Part shown: piece after piece, positions 1-6,350 of the stretch
Numbering within the stretch: position 1 is the first letter of the stretch
How the letters are laid out: each line of letters starts with the position of its first letter
Assembly: GCA_041666465.1 (NCBI GenBank)
Contig: JBAYGX010000062.1
Coordinates: forward strand, 1 to 8,862
Direction: 5' to 3'
DNA from: XYC2-FULL-41-22 sp041666465
GTDB taxonomy: Bacteria > Patescibacteriota > Gracilibacteria > UBA1369 > UBA12470
Length of the DNA: 8,862 nucleotides
Program-made: the position numbers and the translations under genes
The notes under the pieces: model-generated
What the model saw: only the letters and a program-made list of their open reading frames with translations
Databases searched by the model: none
What the model was told of the DNA's origin: nothing

Positions 1-715
1 TAATAGTGGCAGTATCAGTGACTGGATCTAATGTGCCATCTGAAACAACAACGCTAACAGGATAAGGCATTGTCATGGATGGAAGTCCATAAGCATAAGT
101 ATGAGTAGCTGTGATTGTTGAAGCAGAAGGATCAACAAGAGTGGAATCGTCAACTGAATACACCGTATCAGGCGTGCTATCTCCCCAAGTAAATGTAACT
201 GTATCCAGGCTTCCATCACCGCCTGTAACATCAGCAACAACAGTGGCTTCAACACCGGAATCAACAGTTTGAGTTTCAGGTGTTAAAGAAACTACTAGAG
301 GGTCTACAACCGTTATAGATGTTGATTGATTTACTACAGTGTCTGCTATACGGGTAAAAGTGCTGTCGTGTTGGTCCAATGATATTATTACGGATTTAAT
401 TCCAGTAGTAGTATATGTATAAGGACCGAATGTGCACATTGCTTCCATAAGTATCGTATCCAAAAAACAATCGTCAGCTTCTATAGCGTAATCAACATCG
501 TCACTGCTGCCTCCGTAATTCCAATAAACATCACCATGAATATATGTGGCAGTAGGTTGTAAACCGGAAACAAATACAGACAAGGTTACAGGTTCTCCTA
601 TAGCTATAGTCGTAGTTGCGGTACCTGGTAAGTTAATCGTTGCAGCAAATGTCTGCGGTATTGCGATAGATGCGATAAGCATCAATGCAATAAATTTCGA
701 GATGAGTCTTTTCAT
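1..715 (-). CDS. Secreted PKD/Ig-like repeat protein, 5' part (C-terminus beyond window)
   Basis: An open frame of 238 codons runs from an ATG at 715 down to base 1 without a stop, so the protein continues past the left edge. Residues 1-24 look like a Sec signal peptide: basic start MKR..K, hydrophobic core FIALMLIASIAI, likely cleavage after TFA-24. Two beta-sandwich-like units follow. Residues about 27-137 have a W-x-YGG..DD stretch (65-73) and a GPYTYTTTGIKSVIISLD stretch (97-114). Residues about 139-238 have TFTWGDSTPD (174-183) and HTYAYG...YPVSVVVSDGT (205-228). Both match the PKD pattern W-x-x-G-D ... H-T-Y ... V-x-V-S-D. Cys83 and Cys94 could form a disulfide. The composition is rich in Thr, Ser, Asp and Val, as usual for exported surface proteins. 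The exact role (adhesin, S-layer-like or enzyme stalk) cannot be told from this part. It is transcribed away from the amino acid operon and need not be linked to it. Confidence 0.8.
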   Translation of the reverse strand, partial: MKRLISKFIALMLIASIAIPQTFAATINLPGTATTTIAIGEPVTLSVFVSGLQPTATYIHGDVYWNYGGSSDDVDYAIEADDCFLDTILMEAMCTFGPYTYTTTGIKSVIISLDQHDSTFTRIADTVVNQSTSITVVDPLVVSLTPETQTVDSGVEATVVADVTGGDGSLDTVTFTWGDSTPDTVYSVDDSTLVDPSASTITATHTYAYGLPSMTMPYPVSVVVSDGTLDPVTDTATI

Positions 716-757
716 AGACTTGGTTGGGTTAGAGGCAAATAAATAATTCAGACAACA

Positions 758-785
758 ATAATACATAAACTTGGCAAGATGTCAA
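758..785 (-). promoter_or_regulatory. Sigma70-like promoter for the PKD-repeat gene
   Basis: Read on the minus strand, TTGACA (complement of 780-785) is followed after 16 bp by TATTAT (complement of 758-763). This is close to the housekeeping consensus. Transcription would start near 750, giving a leader of about 35 nt before the ATG at 715. The only gene it could serve is the PKD-repeat protein. Confidence 0.6.
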
Positions 786-809
786 GAAATTGTCGTGACA
801 ATGTGTCAA
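780..809. promoter_or_regulatory. Cluster of TGACA/TGTCA inverted repeats, possible operator
   Basis: TGTCA occurs at 780-784 and 804-808, and TGACA at 796-800, with one more TGACA at 844-848. Two overlapping inverted repeats result: TTGTC-GT-GACAA at 790-801 and TGACA-ATG-TGTCA at 796-808. The cluster overlaps and lies just upstream of the -35 box of the minus-strand promoter, and about 60 bp upstream of the plus-strand promoter. This is where a regulator could act on either side. No regulator can be assigned, and part of the pattern is simply reuse of the TTGACA -35 motif. Confidence 0.3.
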
Positions 810-868
810 ATTCATGACGGAATAGCATTTCGTGTTAGTTCACTGACACACCGTTAATATTAAAAAGT

Positions 869-896
869 TTGACTTCAAGTTTTCTTATAATAAAAT
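869..896 (+). promoter_or_regulatory. Promoter of the thrC-ilvD-ilvB-ilvN-ridA operon
   Basis: TTGACT (869-874) is followed after 16 bp by TAAAAT (891-896). An overlapping perfect TATAAT lies at 886-891, but its spacing to the same -35 box is only 11 bp. Transcription would start near 902-904, only a few bases before the first arm of the attenuator (908) and about 15 nt before the leader-peptide ATG (918). Such a short 5' end is typical of attenuator leaders. Confidence 0.6.
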
Positions 897-917
897 ACAC
901 ATAGTAAATAAGCTCGT

Positions 918-968
918 ATGAGAAAGTCGATTCAAATCATTTCAATTATTATTAACACCCGCAGTTAG
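918..968 (+). CDS. Isoleucine-rich attenuator leader peptide
   Basis: ATG at 918 opens a 16-codon frame ending in TAG (966-968) that encodes MRKSIQIISIIINTRS. Six of the 16 residues are isoleucine (codons at 930, 936, 939, 945, 948 and 951), including a run of three. The frame lies between the operon promoter and a strong intrinsic terminator, and its stop codon falls inside a segment that can pair with the terminator's 5' arm. This is the layout of classical amino-acid-controlled leader peptides such as those of the enteric ilv operons, here apparently tuned to charged tRNA-Ile. No Shine-Dalgarno site is visible, but none is visible at the other starts either. Translation of the peptide is inferred. 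Confidence 0.72.
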   Translation: MRKSIQIISIIINTRS

Positions 969-996
969 CGAGCTTGTATTCATGTTTCTCAAGAGA

Positions 997-1024
997 CCCG
1001 CTAACAAGAAGCGGGATTTTTTTT
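997..1024 (+). terminator. Intrinsic terminator of the attenuator
   Basis: A six-pair stem CCCGCT (997-1002) and AGCGGG (1010-1015) with a 7-nt loop is followed by A and a run of eight T (1017-1024). It lies about 60 bp before the thrC start on the same strand, so it would stop transcription before the operon unless disrupted. Confidence 0.85.
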
Positions 1025-1085
1025 ATCAGGCGGTAGCGAGGCGAATGCCATACAAAGCAATATATTAAAAAATAACAAATAATCT

Positions 1086-2954
1086 ATGAACAACAAATCT
1101 TTCTACACCCTCAAATGCGTCCAGTGTCACGCCACGACAACCGAAGAAGTCTCCGCAACGGTTTGTCCGAAATGCGGAGGTGCGCTTGATGTCGAATACG
1201 ATTACGAGTACATGAAATCGCACTTAAACTTCTATTCGTTAAGAACTGCGCCAGTCTCCGCGAGAAAATATCTTGAATTTTATCCTCTCAAAAATCTTAA
1301 CCTTCTTGTTACGCTAAGCGAAGGCGGAACTCCGCTTCGTAAATGCGATAGGCTTGGAAAGAAACTAGGACTCAACAAGCTTTATGTAAAAAACGAAGGG
1401 GAGAATCCGACAGGGGTGTTCAAGGATAGAGGTTCGCTTGTGGAACTAACGAAGGCAAGAGAATTGGGAGCGAAAGCAGTTTGTTGCGCCTCGACAGGTA
1501 ACATGGCGGCATCGGTCTCAGCTTATGCGGCAATCGCAAATATGCCTTGTTATGTGCTTGTGCCTGATGGAACACCGATAGGTAAACTCGCGCAGAGTCT
1601 TATATATGGAGCAAGAATTCTTCAAATCAGAGGCACTTACGCAGACTGTTGTAAATTATGCGAACGAATGGCGAAGAAACACAATTTCTATCTTGCCGGC
1701 GATTATGTTTTCCGCGCGGAGGGTCAGAAATCTTGTGCTTATGAAATAGTTGAACAGCTCTTCTGGAAAGTGCCTGATGTTGTAATTGTCCCGATGGGTT
1801 GTGGTACGAATATTTCGGCTATATGGAAGGGATTTAAGGAGTTTTACAAGATGGGTTTCATAGACAAATTGCCACGAATTATAGGTGTACAGCCTGAGTC
1901 AGTTCCTACAATAGTGAAAGCTTTTGATGAGAAGAAAAAGAGATATGTAAAAGTTGATAAACCTGCGTCTGTCGCCTCAGCTGTCGGTATAGGCGAGCCT
2001 CTTGATGATATAAAAGCCCTAAACGCGCTTCGTGAATCAAAGGGTTGTGGCGAAACCGCCGACGATATGACGATATTGGAAGCGGAAAAAGAGATGGCTC
2101 ATGAGGAGGCGATATTCGTAGAACCTTCGGCAGCTTTACCGGTGGCATGTTTGGCTAGACTTTTAAAGAAAAAAATAATCAAAAAAGACGATATAGTCGT
2201 TTGTGTGGCAACAGGAGTTGGATTGAAAGATCCGAAATCGGCAACCCAAATCATGCCTGATCCTCCGGTACTTGAGCCGACAGATGAAGATATAAATAAG
2301 TATTTAAAAAATAAAGTTTACGAGATCCGCGCATCGTCGGTTGTCGGTAAAGAAAATGTTTTATGGAGCAAAGTGCCTTCTGCGCAAAAGATTAAAGAGA
2401 TAGTTAAAGATGAATTCAATTTCGTCTTAGCGGATGACTATTTGAAAGAAGTTTGCGAAGAGATAAAACTTTTCCATGAGAAAACCGACAAAATGAGGAA
2501 AGCGGATTTGCAATATATTATTGAAAATGTGCTGAAAGAGTTTACCGGAAAAGAAAAGGTATTTTTCGTAAAAGATTATAACCTATCTGTTACGAGACAT
2601 AAAAAACCTCATGCGAAAGTTGTCGTTTCATATTTTGGTGAGGTGATTAAAACCGAGGCGGAAGGTGCGGGTCCGGTCGATGCAATCATAAGTGCCGCCC
2701 GAAAAGCCATCAAAGGAAAAGACAAACTGGAATGTTGGTTAACCTCATTCAATGTCGAGATTAAGACAAAAGGTACTGACGCTGTAGTTGAGGTTCGAAT
2801 GGGCGTTAAATCAAAAGACGGAACGGAAGTTATAGCTTCTGCGACCTCACCGGATATTATAGTGGCTTCCATAGAAGCTTTTGAACGAGGATATAATGTC
2901 TTGTATTATAAACAGAGCAAGGGAAGCGAAGCGCTCACTTGCTCAATAGTATAA
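1086..2954 (+). CDS. thrC: Threonine synthase fused to LeuA-type regulatory domain
   Basis: Converts O-phosphohomoserine to threonine with PLP. Residues 1-36 form a zinc ribbon (C11-x2-C14 ... C27-x2-C30). The fold-type II PLP core spans about 70-420: EGGTPL (79-84), NPTGVFKDRG with PLP lysine K113, STGN (136-139), and a glycine-rich PMGCGTN phosphate-binding turn. An ordinary enzyme would end near 420, but 200 residues follow. About 411-492 resembles LeuA subdomain II (SAQKIKEIV...FVLADDYLKEV...KADLQYIIENV). About 493-608 resembles the LeuA allosteric domain (EGAGPVDA 526-533, LTSFNVEI, GTDAVVEVRM, SPDIIVASIEAF 588-599). The TIM barrel of LeuA is absent. The frame is continuous, so this is a genuine fusion. 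As first gene of an Ile/Val operon, it probably sets threonine supply under isoleucine or leucine feedback (inference). The start at 1086 is the first ATG and places the zinc ribbon at the N-terminus. The tail 611-622 is encoded by a palindromic element. Confidence 0.9.
   Translation: MNNKSFYTLKCVQCHATTTEEVSATVCPKCGGALDVEYDYEYMKSHLNFYSLRTAPVSARKYLEFYPLKNLNLLVTLSEGGTPLRKCDRLGKKLGLNKLYVKNEGENPTGVFKDRGSLVELTKARELGAKAVCCASTGNMAASVSAYAAIANMPCYVLVPDGTPIGKLAQSLIYGARILQIRGTYADCCKLCERMAKKHNFYLAGDYVFRAEGQKSCAYEIVEQLFWKVPDVVIVPMGCGTNISAIWKGFKEFYKMGFIDKLPRIIGVQPESVPTIVKAFDEKKKRYVKVDKPASVASAVGIGEPLDDIKALNALRESKGCGETADDMTILEAEKEMAHEEAIFVEPSAALPVACLARLLKKKIIKKDDIVVCVATGVGLKDPKSATQIMPDPPVLEPTDEDINKYLKNKVYEIRASSVVGKENVLWSKVPSAQKIKEIVKDEFNFVLADDYLKEVCEEIKLFHEKTDKMRKADLQYIIENVLKEFTGKEKVFFVKDYNLSVTRHKKPHAKVVVSYFGEVIKTEAEGAGPVDAIISAARKAIKGKDKLECWLTSFNVEIKTKGTDAVVEVRMGVKSKDGTEVIASATSPDIIVASIEAFERGYNVLYYKQSKGSEALTCSIV
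2915..2944 (+). repeat. GCGAAGC-centred palindromic element at the 3' end of thrC
   Basis: Arms GAGCAAG (2915-2921) and CTTGCTC (2938-2944) enclose the mini-hairpin core GCGAAGC (2926-2932), with internal loops of 4 and 5 nt. The 11-base core GAAGCGAAGCG (2923 or 2924 onward) recurs at 6359-6369 and, on the minus strand, within 3489-3513. The element is translated in frame and supplies most of the last dozen residues of ThrC, after the LeuA-like domain is complete. Confidence 0.55.
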
Positions 2955-2957
2955 AGT

Positions 2958-2977
2958 TGTTTTGCGTTAGCAAAACA
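2958..2977 (+). repeat. GCGTTAGC-centred hairpin between thrC and ilvD
   Basis: Perfect 8-bp arms TGTTTTGC (2958-2965) and GCAAAACA (2970-2977) around the tetraloop GTTA. No T-run follows, so it is not a standard intrinsic terminator, and it lies between two genes that appear co-transcribed. It could protect or mark a processing point in the mRNA. The GC-GNNA-GC centre resembles that of the palindrome at 3459-3474. Confidence 0.5.
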
Positions 2978-2996
2978 CAATATTAATTTACTGATT

Positions 2997-4682
2997 ATGG
3001 CCTACATCAAATCCCAAATCCTAAAATCCGATGTCGCAACTCTCGCTCACCGAGGTTTGCTTCGTTCAGTCGGTCTTCAAGATGAAGATTTCAAAAAACC
3101 TTTCATTGGAGTTGCGAATTCTTTCAATGAAATAGTTCCAGGTCACATTCATCTTCGCACTCTTACAGATGAGGTCAAAAGAGGAATCAGAGACGCCGGA
3201 GGCGTGCCTTTCGAATGGGGCGTTCCTGCCGTTTGCGACGGGATTGCGATGTATGCGGAAATGCGCCTGTCGCTTCCTTCTCGTGAACATATTGCAGATA
3301 ATATAGAGATAATGATGCTTTCTCATTCGCTCGACGGATGGGTTGGCGTCACGAATTGTGACAAGATAACTCCGGGAATGCTTATGGCTGCGGGTCGTCT
3401 TGATTTACCTGCGGTTATATTAACAGGAGGGCCGATGAAGGCTTATGAGTTAAAAGGAGATCGCTTACGCGATCAAGCTAATAATAATGGGCCGTCCGCT
3501 TCGCTTCCGGCCTGTAGTAAAAAAATCCACCCAATTCAAGGTTTCGCTTATGCGGGACAGGTTAAGGCTGGAAAAATGCGCCTTGAAGATGCTGAAGCGC
3601 AAATGAAATTGTGTGCGAACTGCAAAGCGGGATCATGTGTCGGTCTTTATACTGCCAATACGATGGCTTGCGTAACTGAAACGCTCGGTATGTCGGTTAC
3701 TAATTGTGCAGCGACTCTGGCAATCAGCGAAGAGAAGAAAAAACAGGCTTATGAGTCAGGACGCAAGATTGTCGAGTTGATAAAAAAGGATATAAAACCT
3801 TCTCAAATAATGACGCGCGCGGCTTTTGAGAATGCGATAATGGTTGATATGACGATGGGCGGCTCAACAAATGCCGTCTTGCACATACCGGCGATTGCGA
3901 AAGAACTTGGGATTGAAATTAAGACAGATACTTTTGATAAAATTGCGCGAAAAATTCCAAACATTTGCCACTTGATCCCGGCTGGAGAACACGAGATGGC
4001 TGACCTTGGAAGGGCTGGTGGAATTCCTGCGGTTTTGAATAGGATAATAGATTATATAAAAGATAATCCGACGATAAACGGTAAGACGATTAAGCAGATA
4101 GCGAAATGTGCGAAAGTTCTTGATGCGGATGTGATACGACCTCTTAATAAACCTTATTTCAAACAAGGCGGAATTGCCGTCCTGAAAGGCAATATCGCAG
4201 AGAGTTCGGTTATTAAACAAACTGCGGTAAATATAGAAATGATGACGCACACGGGGCCGGCAAAAGTTTTCAATTCTGAATCAGACTTGTTGAAAGCGAT
4301 TGAACGAAAAAAAATCCATGAGGGAGATGTTGTCGTGTTGAGTTTCATGGGACCTGCCGGTGCGCCTGGGATGCCCGAAATGCTTACTCCGACAGATGCA
4401 CTGAAAGGCGCCGGTTTCAAAAAGTTAGCTCTTATTACAGATGGCAGATTTTCAGGTGCCACTTGCGGTCCGTGTATTGCACACATTGAACCTGAAGCCT
4501 ATAACGAAGGGCCGATTGGTGCAATAAAAGACGGAGATATTATAGAAATAGATATTCCGGCTCGTCGATTAGATGTGCGATTGACTGCAACCGAGATTAA
4601 AAAAAGATTAAAAAATATAAAAGTTCCGAAACGAAAAATGAGTTCGTTATTGGAGCGTTATCGACAAATGTATGCAAAATAA
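2997..4682 (+). CDS. ilvD: Dihydroxy-acid dehydratase
   Basis: Dehydrates 2,3-dihydroxy-3-methylbutanoate and -pentanoate to the 2-oxo acids of the valine and isoleucine pathways; iron-sulfur, cytoplasmic. At 561 residues it is of family length. Landmarks: CDGIAM (80-85), SLPSREHIADNIE, TNCDKITPGML (119-129, with C121 and candidate carbamylated K123), GSCVGLYTANTM (212-223, C214), MGGSTNAVLH (287-296), and DGRFSGA (482-488) with catalytic-base serine S486. The usual third cysteine of plant/bacterial [2Fe-2S] enzymes (PCN/TCN) is replaced by PGH (48-50), as in E. coli IlvD, which suggests an oxygen-sensitive [4Fe-4S] type. Between GGPM (144-147) and the C206 region there are 58 residues, about 18-20 more than I recall for relatives. 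The excess coincides with two DNA palindromes (3459-3474 and 3489-3513). The start is at 2997, 42 bp after thrC. The 3' end overlaps ilvB by 11 bp. Confidence 0.95.
   Translation: MAYIKSQILKSDVATLAHRGLLRSVGLQDEDFKKPFIGVANSFNEIVPGHIHLRTLTDEVKRGIRDAGGVPFEWGVPAVCDGIAMYAEMRLSLPSREHIADNIEIMMLSHSLDGWVGVTNCDKITPGMLMAAGRLDLPAVILTGGPMKAYELKGDRLRDQANNNGPSASLPACSKKIHPIQGFAYAGQVKAGKMRLEDAEAQMKLCANCKAGSCVGLYTANTMACVTETLGMSVTNCAATLAISEEKKKQAYESGRKIVELIKKDIKPSQIMTRAAFENAIMVDMTMGGSTNAVLHIPAIAKELGIEIKTDTFDKIARKIPNICHLIPAGEHEMADLGRAGGIPAVLNRIIDYIKDNPTINGKTIKQIAKCAKVLDADVIRPLNKPYFKQGGIAVLKGNIAESSVIKQTAVNIEMMTHTGPAKVFNSESDLLKAIERKKIHEGDVVVLSFMGPAGAPGMPEMLTPTDALKGAGFKKLALITDGRFSGATCGPCIAHIEPEAYNEGPIGAIKDGDIIEIDIPARRLDVRLTATEIKKRLKNIKVPKRKMSSLLERYRQMYAK
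3459..3474 (-). repeat. GCGTAAGC-centred palindrome inside ilvD
   Basis: On the plus strand GATCGC (3459-3464), TTAC, GCGATC (3469-3474); on the minus strand the centre reads GC-GTAA-GC, a GNNA-loop mini-hairpin. It is translated as part of G-D-R-L-R-D-Q within the apparent ilvD insertion, 14 bp before a second palindrome. Confidence 0.5.
3489..3513 (-). repeat. GCGAAGC-centred palindromic element inside ilvD
   Basis: Arms GGCCG (3490-3494) and CGGCC (3508-3512) enclose GCTTCGC (3498-3504), which is GCGAAGC on the minus strand. On that strand the centre GGAAGCGAAGCGG shares GAAGCGAAGCGG with the copy at 6351-6378. It is translated in frame as part of G-P-S-A-S-L-P-A-C in a segment with no counterpart that I recall in other dihydroxy-acid dehydratases. 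Confidence 0.55.
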
Positions 4683-6348
4683 ATTAACAGGCGCACATAT
4701 CGTTCTAGAAAGCCTTCTCGCAGAAGGAGTCGAAGTCATGTTCGGTTATCCGGGCGGTACGGTTATTCCTTTTTTCGACGCCTTCTCAGACTATAAGAAT
4801 CTGCATCATGTTCTTGTCAGGCACGAACAAGGCGCAGCTTTTGCGGCGGATGGATACGCGAGAGCAAGTGGAAAAGTCGGTGTTTGCCTTGCAACTTCAG
4901 GTCCCGGGGCGACGAATCTTGTTACAGGTATCGCTAACGCATATATGGATTCGATTCCGGTTGTTGCAATAACAGGACAAGTTAGAGGAGATATGATCGG
5001 CTCCGATGCTTTTCAGGAGGTCGATATACTTGGAATAACTCTTCCTATTACCAAACATAATTATTTTGTTGAAGATGCACGAGATATTCCGCGCATTATG
5101 AAAGAGGCTTTTTATATTGCGCGAACTGGCAGACCGGGGCCGGTTCATATAGATATTCCGACAAATGTTTTCAAACAAGAAGTAGAAAAATTCGAGTATC
5201 CAGAAAAGGTAAATTTACCAGGTTTCAAAATCCCGGGCAGAGCGGATGATCAACTCGTAAAAGACACGGTAAATTTAATAAAAAATTCACAAAAACCTGT
5301 AATAATTTGCGGACACGGCACAATAATTTCAAAAGCGGAAAAAGAGCTTTTCGAACTCGCAACTCGCAGTCATATACCTGTTGTGCACACGATTTTGGGC
5401 AAAGGTGCTTTCCCGGAGAGTCACGAGCTCTCTTACGGTATGCTTGGAATGCACGGAATGGCTTACGCAAATTTCGCGGTTCACAATGCGGACTTATTAA
5501 TAGGGATCGGTACGCGATTTGACGACAGAATAACAGGTAGCCTCGACACTTTTGCAAAAGAGGCAAAAATAGTTCACATCGACATAGATCCTTCTGAAAT
5601 CGGGAAAAATGTTAAGCCTTATCTTCCAGTTGTCGGTGATATAAAAACAGTCCTTAAACAGATGCTCGAAATTTTACCAAACAAAAAACATACAGACTGG
5701 ATTGGTCAAATAGAAGGTTGGACCAAGTCTTATCCGCTTTCAACAAAAAACACTCACAGGATCACAGTTCCGGAAATGCTTACCGAACTTCACAAGATTA
5801 CAAAAGGCGATTCGATAATAGTCACGGATGTAGGGCAGCATCAGATGTGGACTGCGCAATATTATGCACAAGATGAGTCGTGCAAGTTCCTGACTTCCGG
5901 AGGTTTGGGCTCGATGGGTTACGGTTTGCCTGCAGCTATCGGTGCGAGATTTGCACGACCAAATGAAGAAATTTGGTTGATAAACGGCGATGGGGGAATA
6001 CAGATGAATATTCAAGAATTGATGACTATTGTGCAGGAAAAACTGGAAATAAAAATTGCGATTATGAATAATGGATTTTTGGGAATGGTTAGGCAGTGGC
6101 AGGAACTTTTTTATGATAAAAACTATGAAGGCACACCAATAACAAGTCCGGATTTTTCACTTATCGCACAAGCTTATGGACTTACGCATTTAAGATGTGA
6201 GAAAAAAGAAGATATTGCGAGCACAATAAACGCCACACGAGATATAAAAGGTACAGTGATTTGTGAATTTATAACCGAACCGGAAGACAATGTTTTCCCG
6301 ATGGTTGCGCCGGGGAAGGGTTTGAAAGATACTTTAATAGGTCGTTAA
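4672..6348 (+). CDS. ilvB: Acetolactate synthase, catalytic (large) subunit
   Basis: ThDP-dependent acetohydroxyacid synthase. It condenses pyruvate with pyruvate (valine, leucine) or with 2-oxobutyrate (isoleucine). All three domains are present in 558 residues, a normal length. The N-terminal ThDP-binding domain has GYPGG (25-29), RHEQGAAFAADGYARASG with catalytic Glu E52, and TSGPGATN. The middle FAD domain runs about 190-340 (GIGTRFDDRITG). The C-terminal pyrophosphate domain has NGDGG (438-442) and MNN (465-467), the Mg-ThDP motif, then GFLGMVRQWQE with the conserved tryptophan W476. The ATG at 4672 lies within the last four codons of ilvD (11-bp overlap, different frame), which suggests translational coupling. 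A GGAG at 4652-4655 is 16 nt upstream, farther than usual. The regulatory subunit ilvN follows after 75 bp. Confidence 0.96.
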   Translation: MQNKLTGAHIVLESLLAEGVEVMFGYPGGTVIPFFDAFSDYKNLHHVLVRHEQGAAFAADGYARASGKVGVCLATSGPGATNLVTGIANAYMDSIPVVAITGQVRGDMIGSDAFQEVDILGITLPITKHNYFVEDARDIPRIMKEAFYIARTGRPGPVHIDIPTNVFKQEVEKFEYPEKVNLPGFKIPGRADDQLVKDTVNLIKNSQKPVIICGHGTIISKAEKELFELATRSHIPVVHTILGKGAFPESHELSYGMLGMHGMAYANFAVHNADLLIGIGTRFDDRITGSLDTFAKEAKIVHIDIDPSEIGKNVKPYLPVVGDIKTVLKQMLEILPNKKHTDWIGQIEGWTKSYPLSTKNTHRITVPEMLTELHKITKGDSIIVTDVGQHQMWTAQYYAQDESCKFLTSGGLGSMGYGLPAAIGARFARPNEEIWLINGDGGIQMNIQELMTIVQEKLEIKIAIMNNGFLGMVRQWQELFYDKNYEGTPITSPDFSLIAQAYGLTHLRCEKKEDIASTINATRDIKGTVICEFITEPEDNVFPMVAPGKGLKDTLIGR

Positions 6349-6350
6349 TA

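Larger units (their letters stand above)
908..1024 (+). promoter_or_regulatory. Transcription attenuator of the isoleucine/BCAA operon
   Basis: Four segments can form mutually exclusive stems. Segments 1:2 pair 908-917 with 968-977; AAGCTCG at 910-916 is the exact complement of CGAGCTT at 969-975. Segments 2:3 pair GTTAGCG 964-970 with CGCTAAC 999-1005, plus CTTG 973-976 with CAAG 990-993; this would be the antiterminator. Segments 3:4 are the terminator stem 997-1002 with 1010-1015. The leader peptide stop codon lies in segment 2. A ribosome that finishes the peptide would mask segment 2 and let the terminator form. A ribosome stalled on the Ile codons would leave segment 2 free to capture segment 3, so transcription continues. 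With no translation, 1:2 forms and termination is favoured. The pairings are seen directly; the mechanism is inferred from known attenuators. It is uncertain how fully a stalled ribosome hides segment 1. Confidence 0.7.

Noticed and set aside
546..746. 66-residue plus-strand open frame over the PKD gene start
   Set aside because: It is the complement of the signal peptide and first domain of the minus-strand gene, which has a promoter, a signal peptide and domain similarity; the plus frame has none of these.
886..891. Perfect TATAAT as the main -10 box of the operon
   Set aside because: Only 11 bp separate it from TTGACT (869-874), and no -35-like hexamer lies 16-18 bp upstream. The overlapping TAAAAT at 891-896 has a 16-bp spacer and fits better.
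1086..2954. Threonine deaminase (IlvA) instead of threonine synthase as the first gene
   Set aside because: The N-terminal zinc ribbon and NPTGVFKDRG around the PLP lysine are threonine synthase features; deaminases have a different motif (of the SFKxRGA type) and an ACT-like C-terminus rather than a LeuA-like one.
2958..2977. Hairpin between thrC and ilvD as an intrinsic terminator
   Set aside because: The stem is followed by a mixed A/T/C sequence with no T-run, and the flanking genes belong to one pathway only 42 bp apart.
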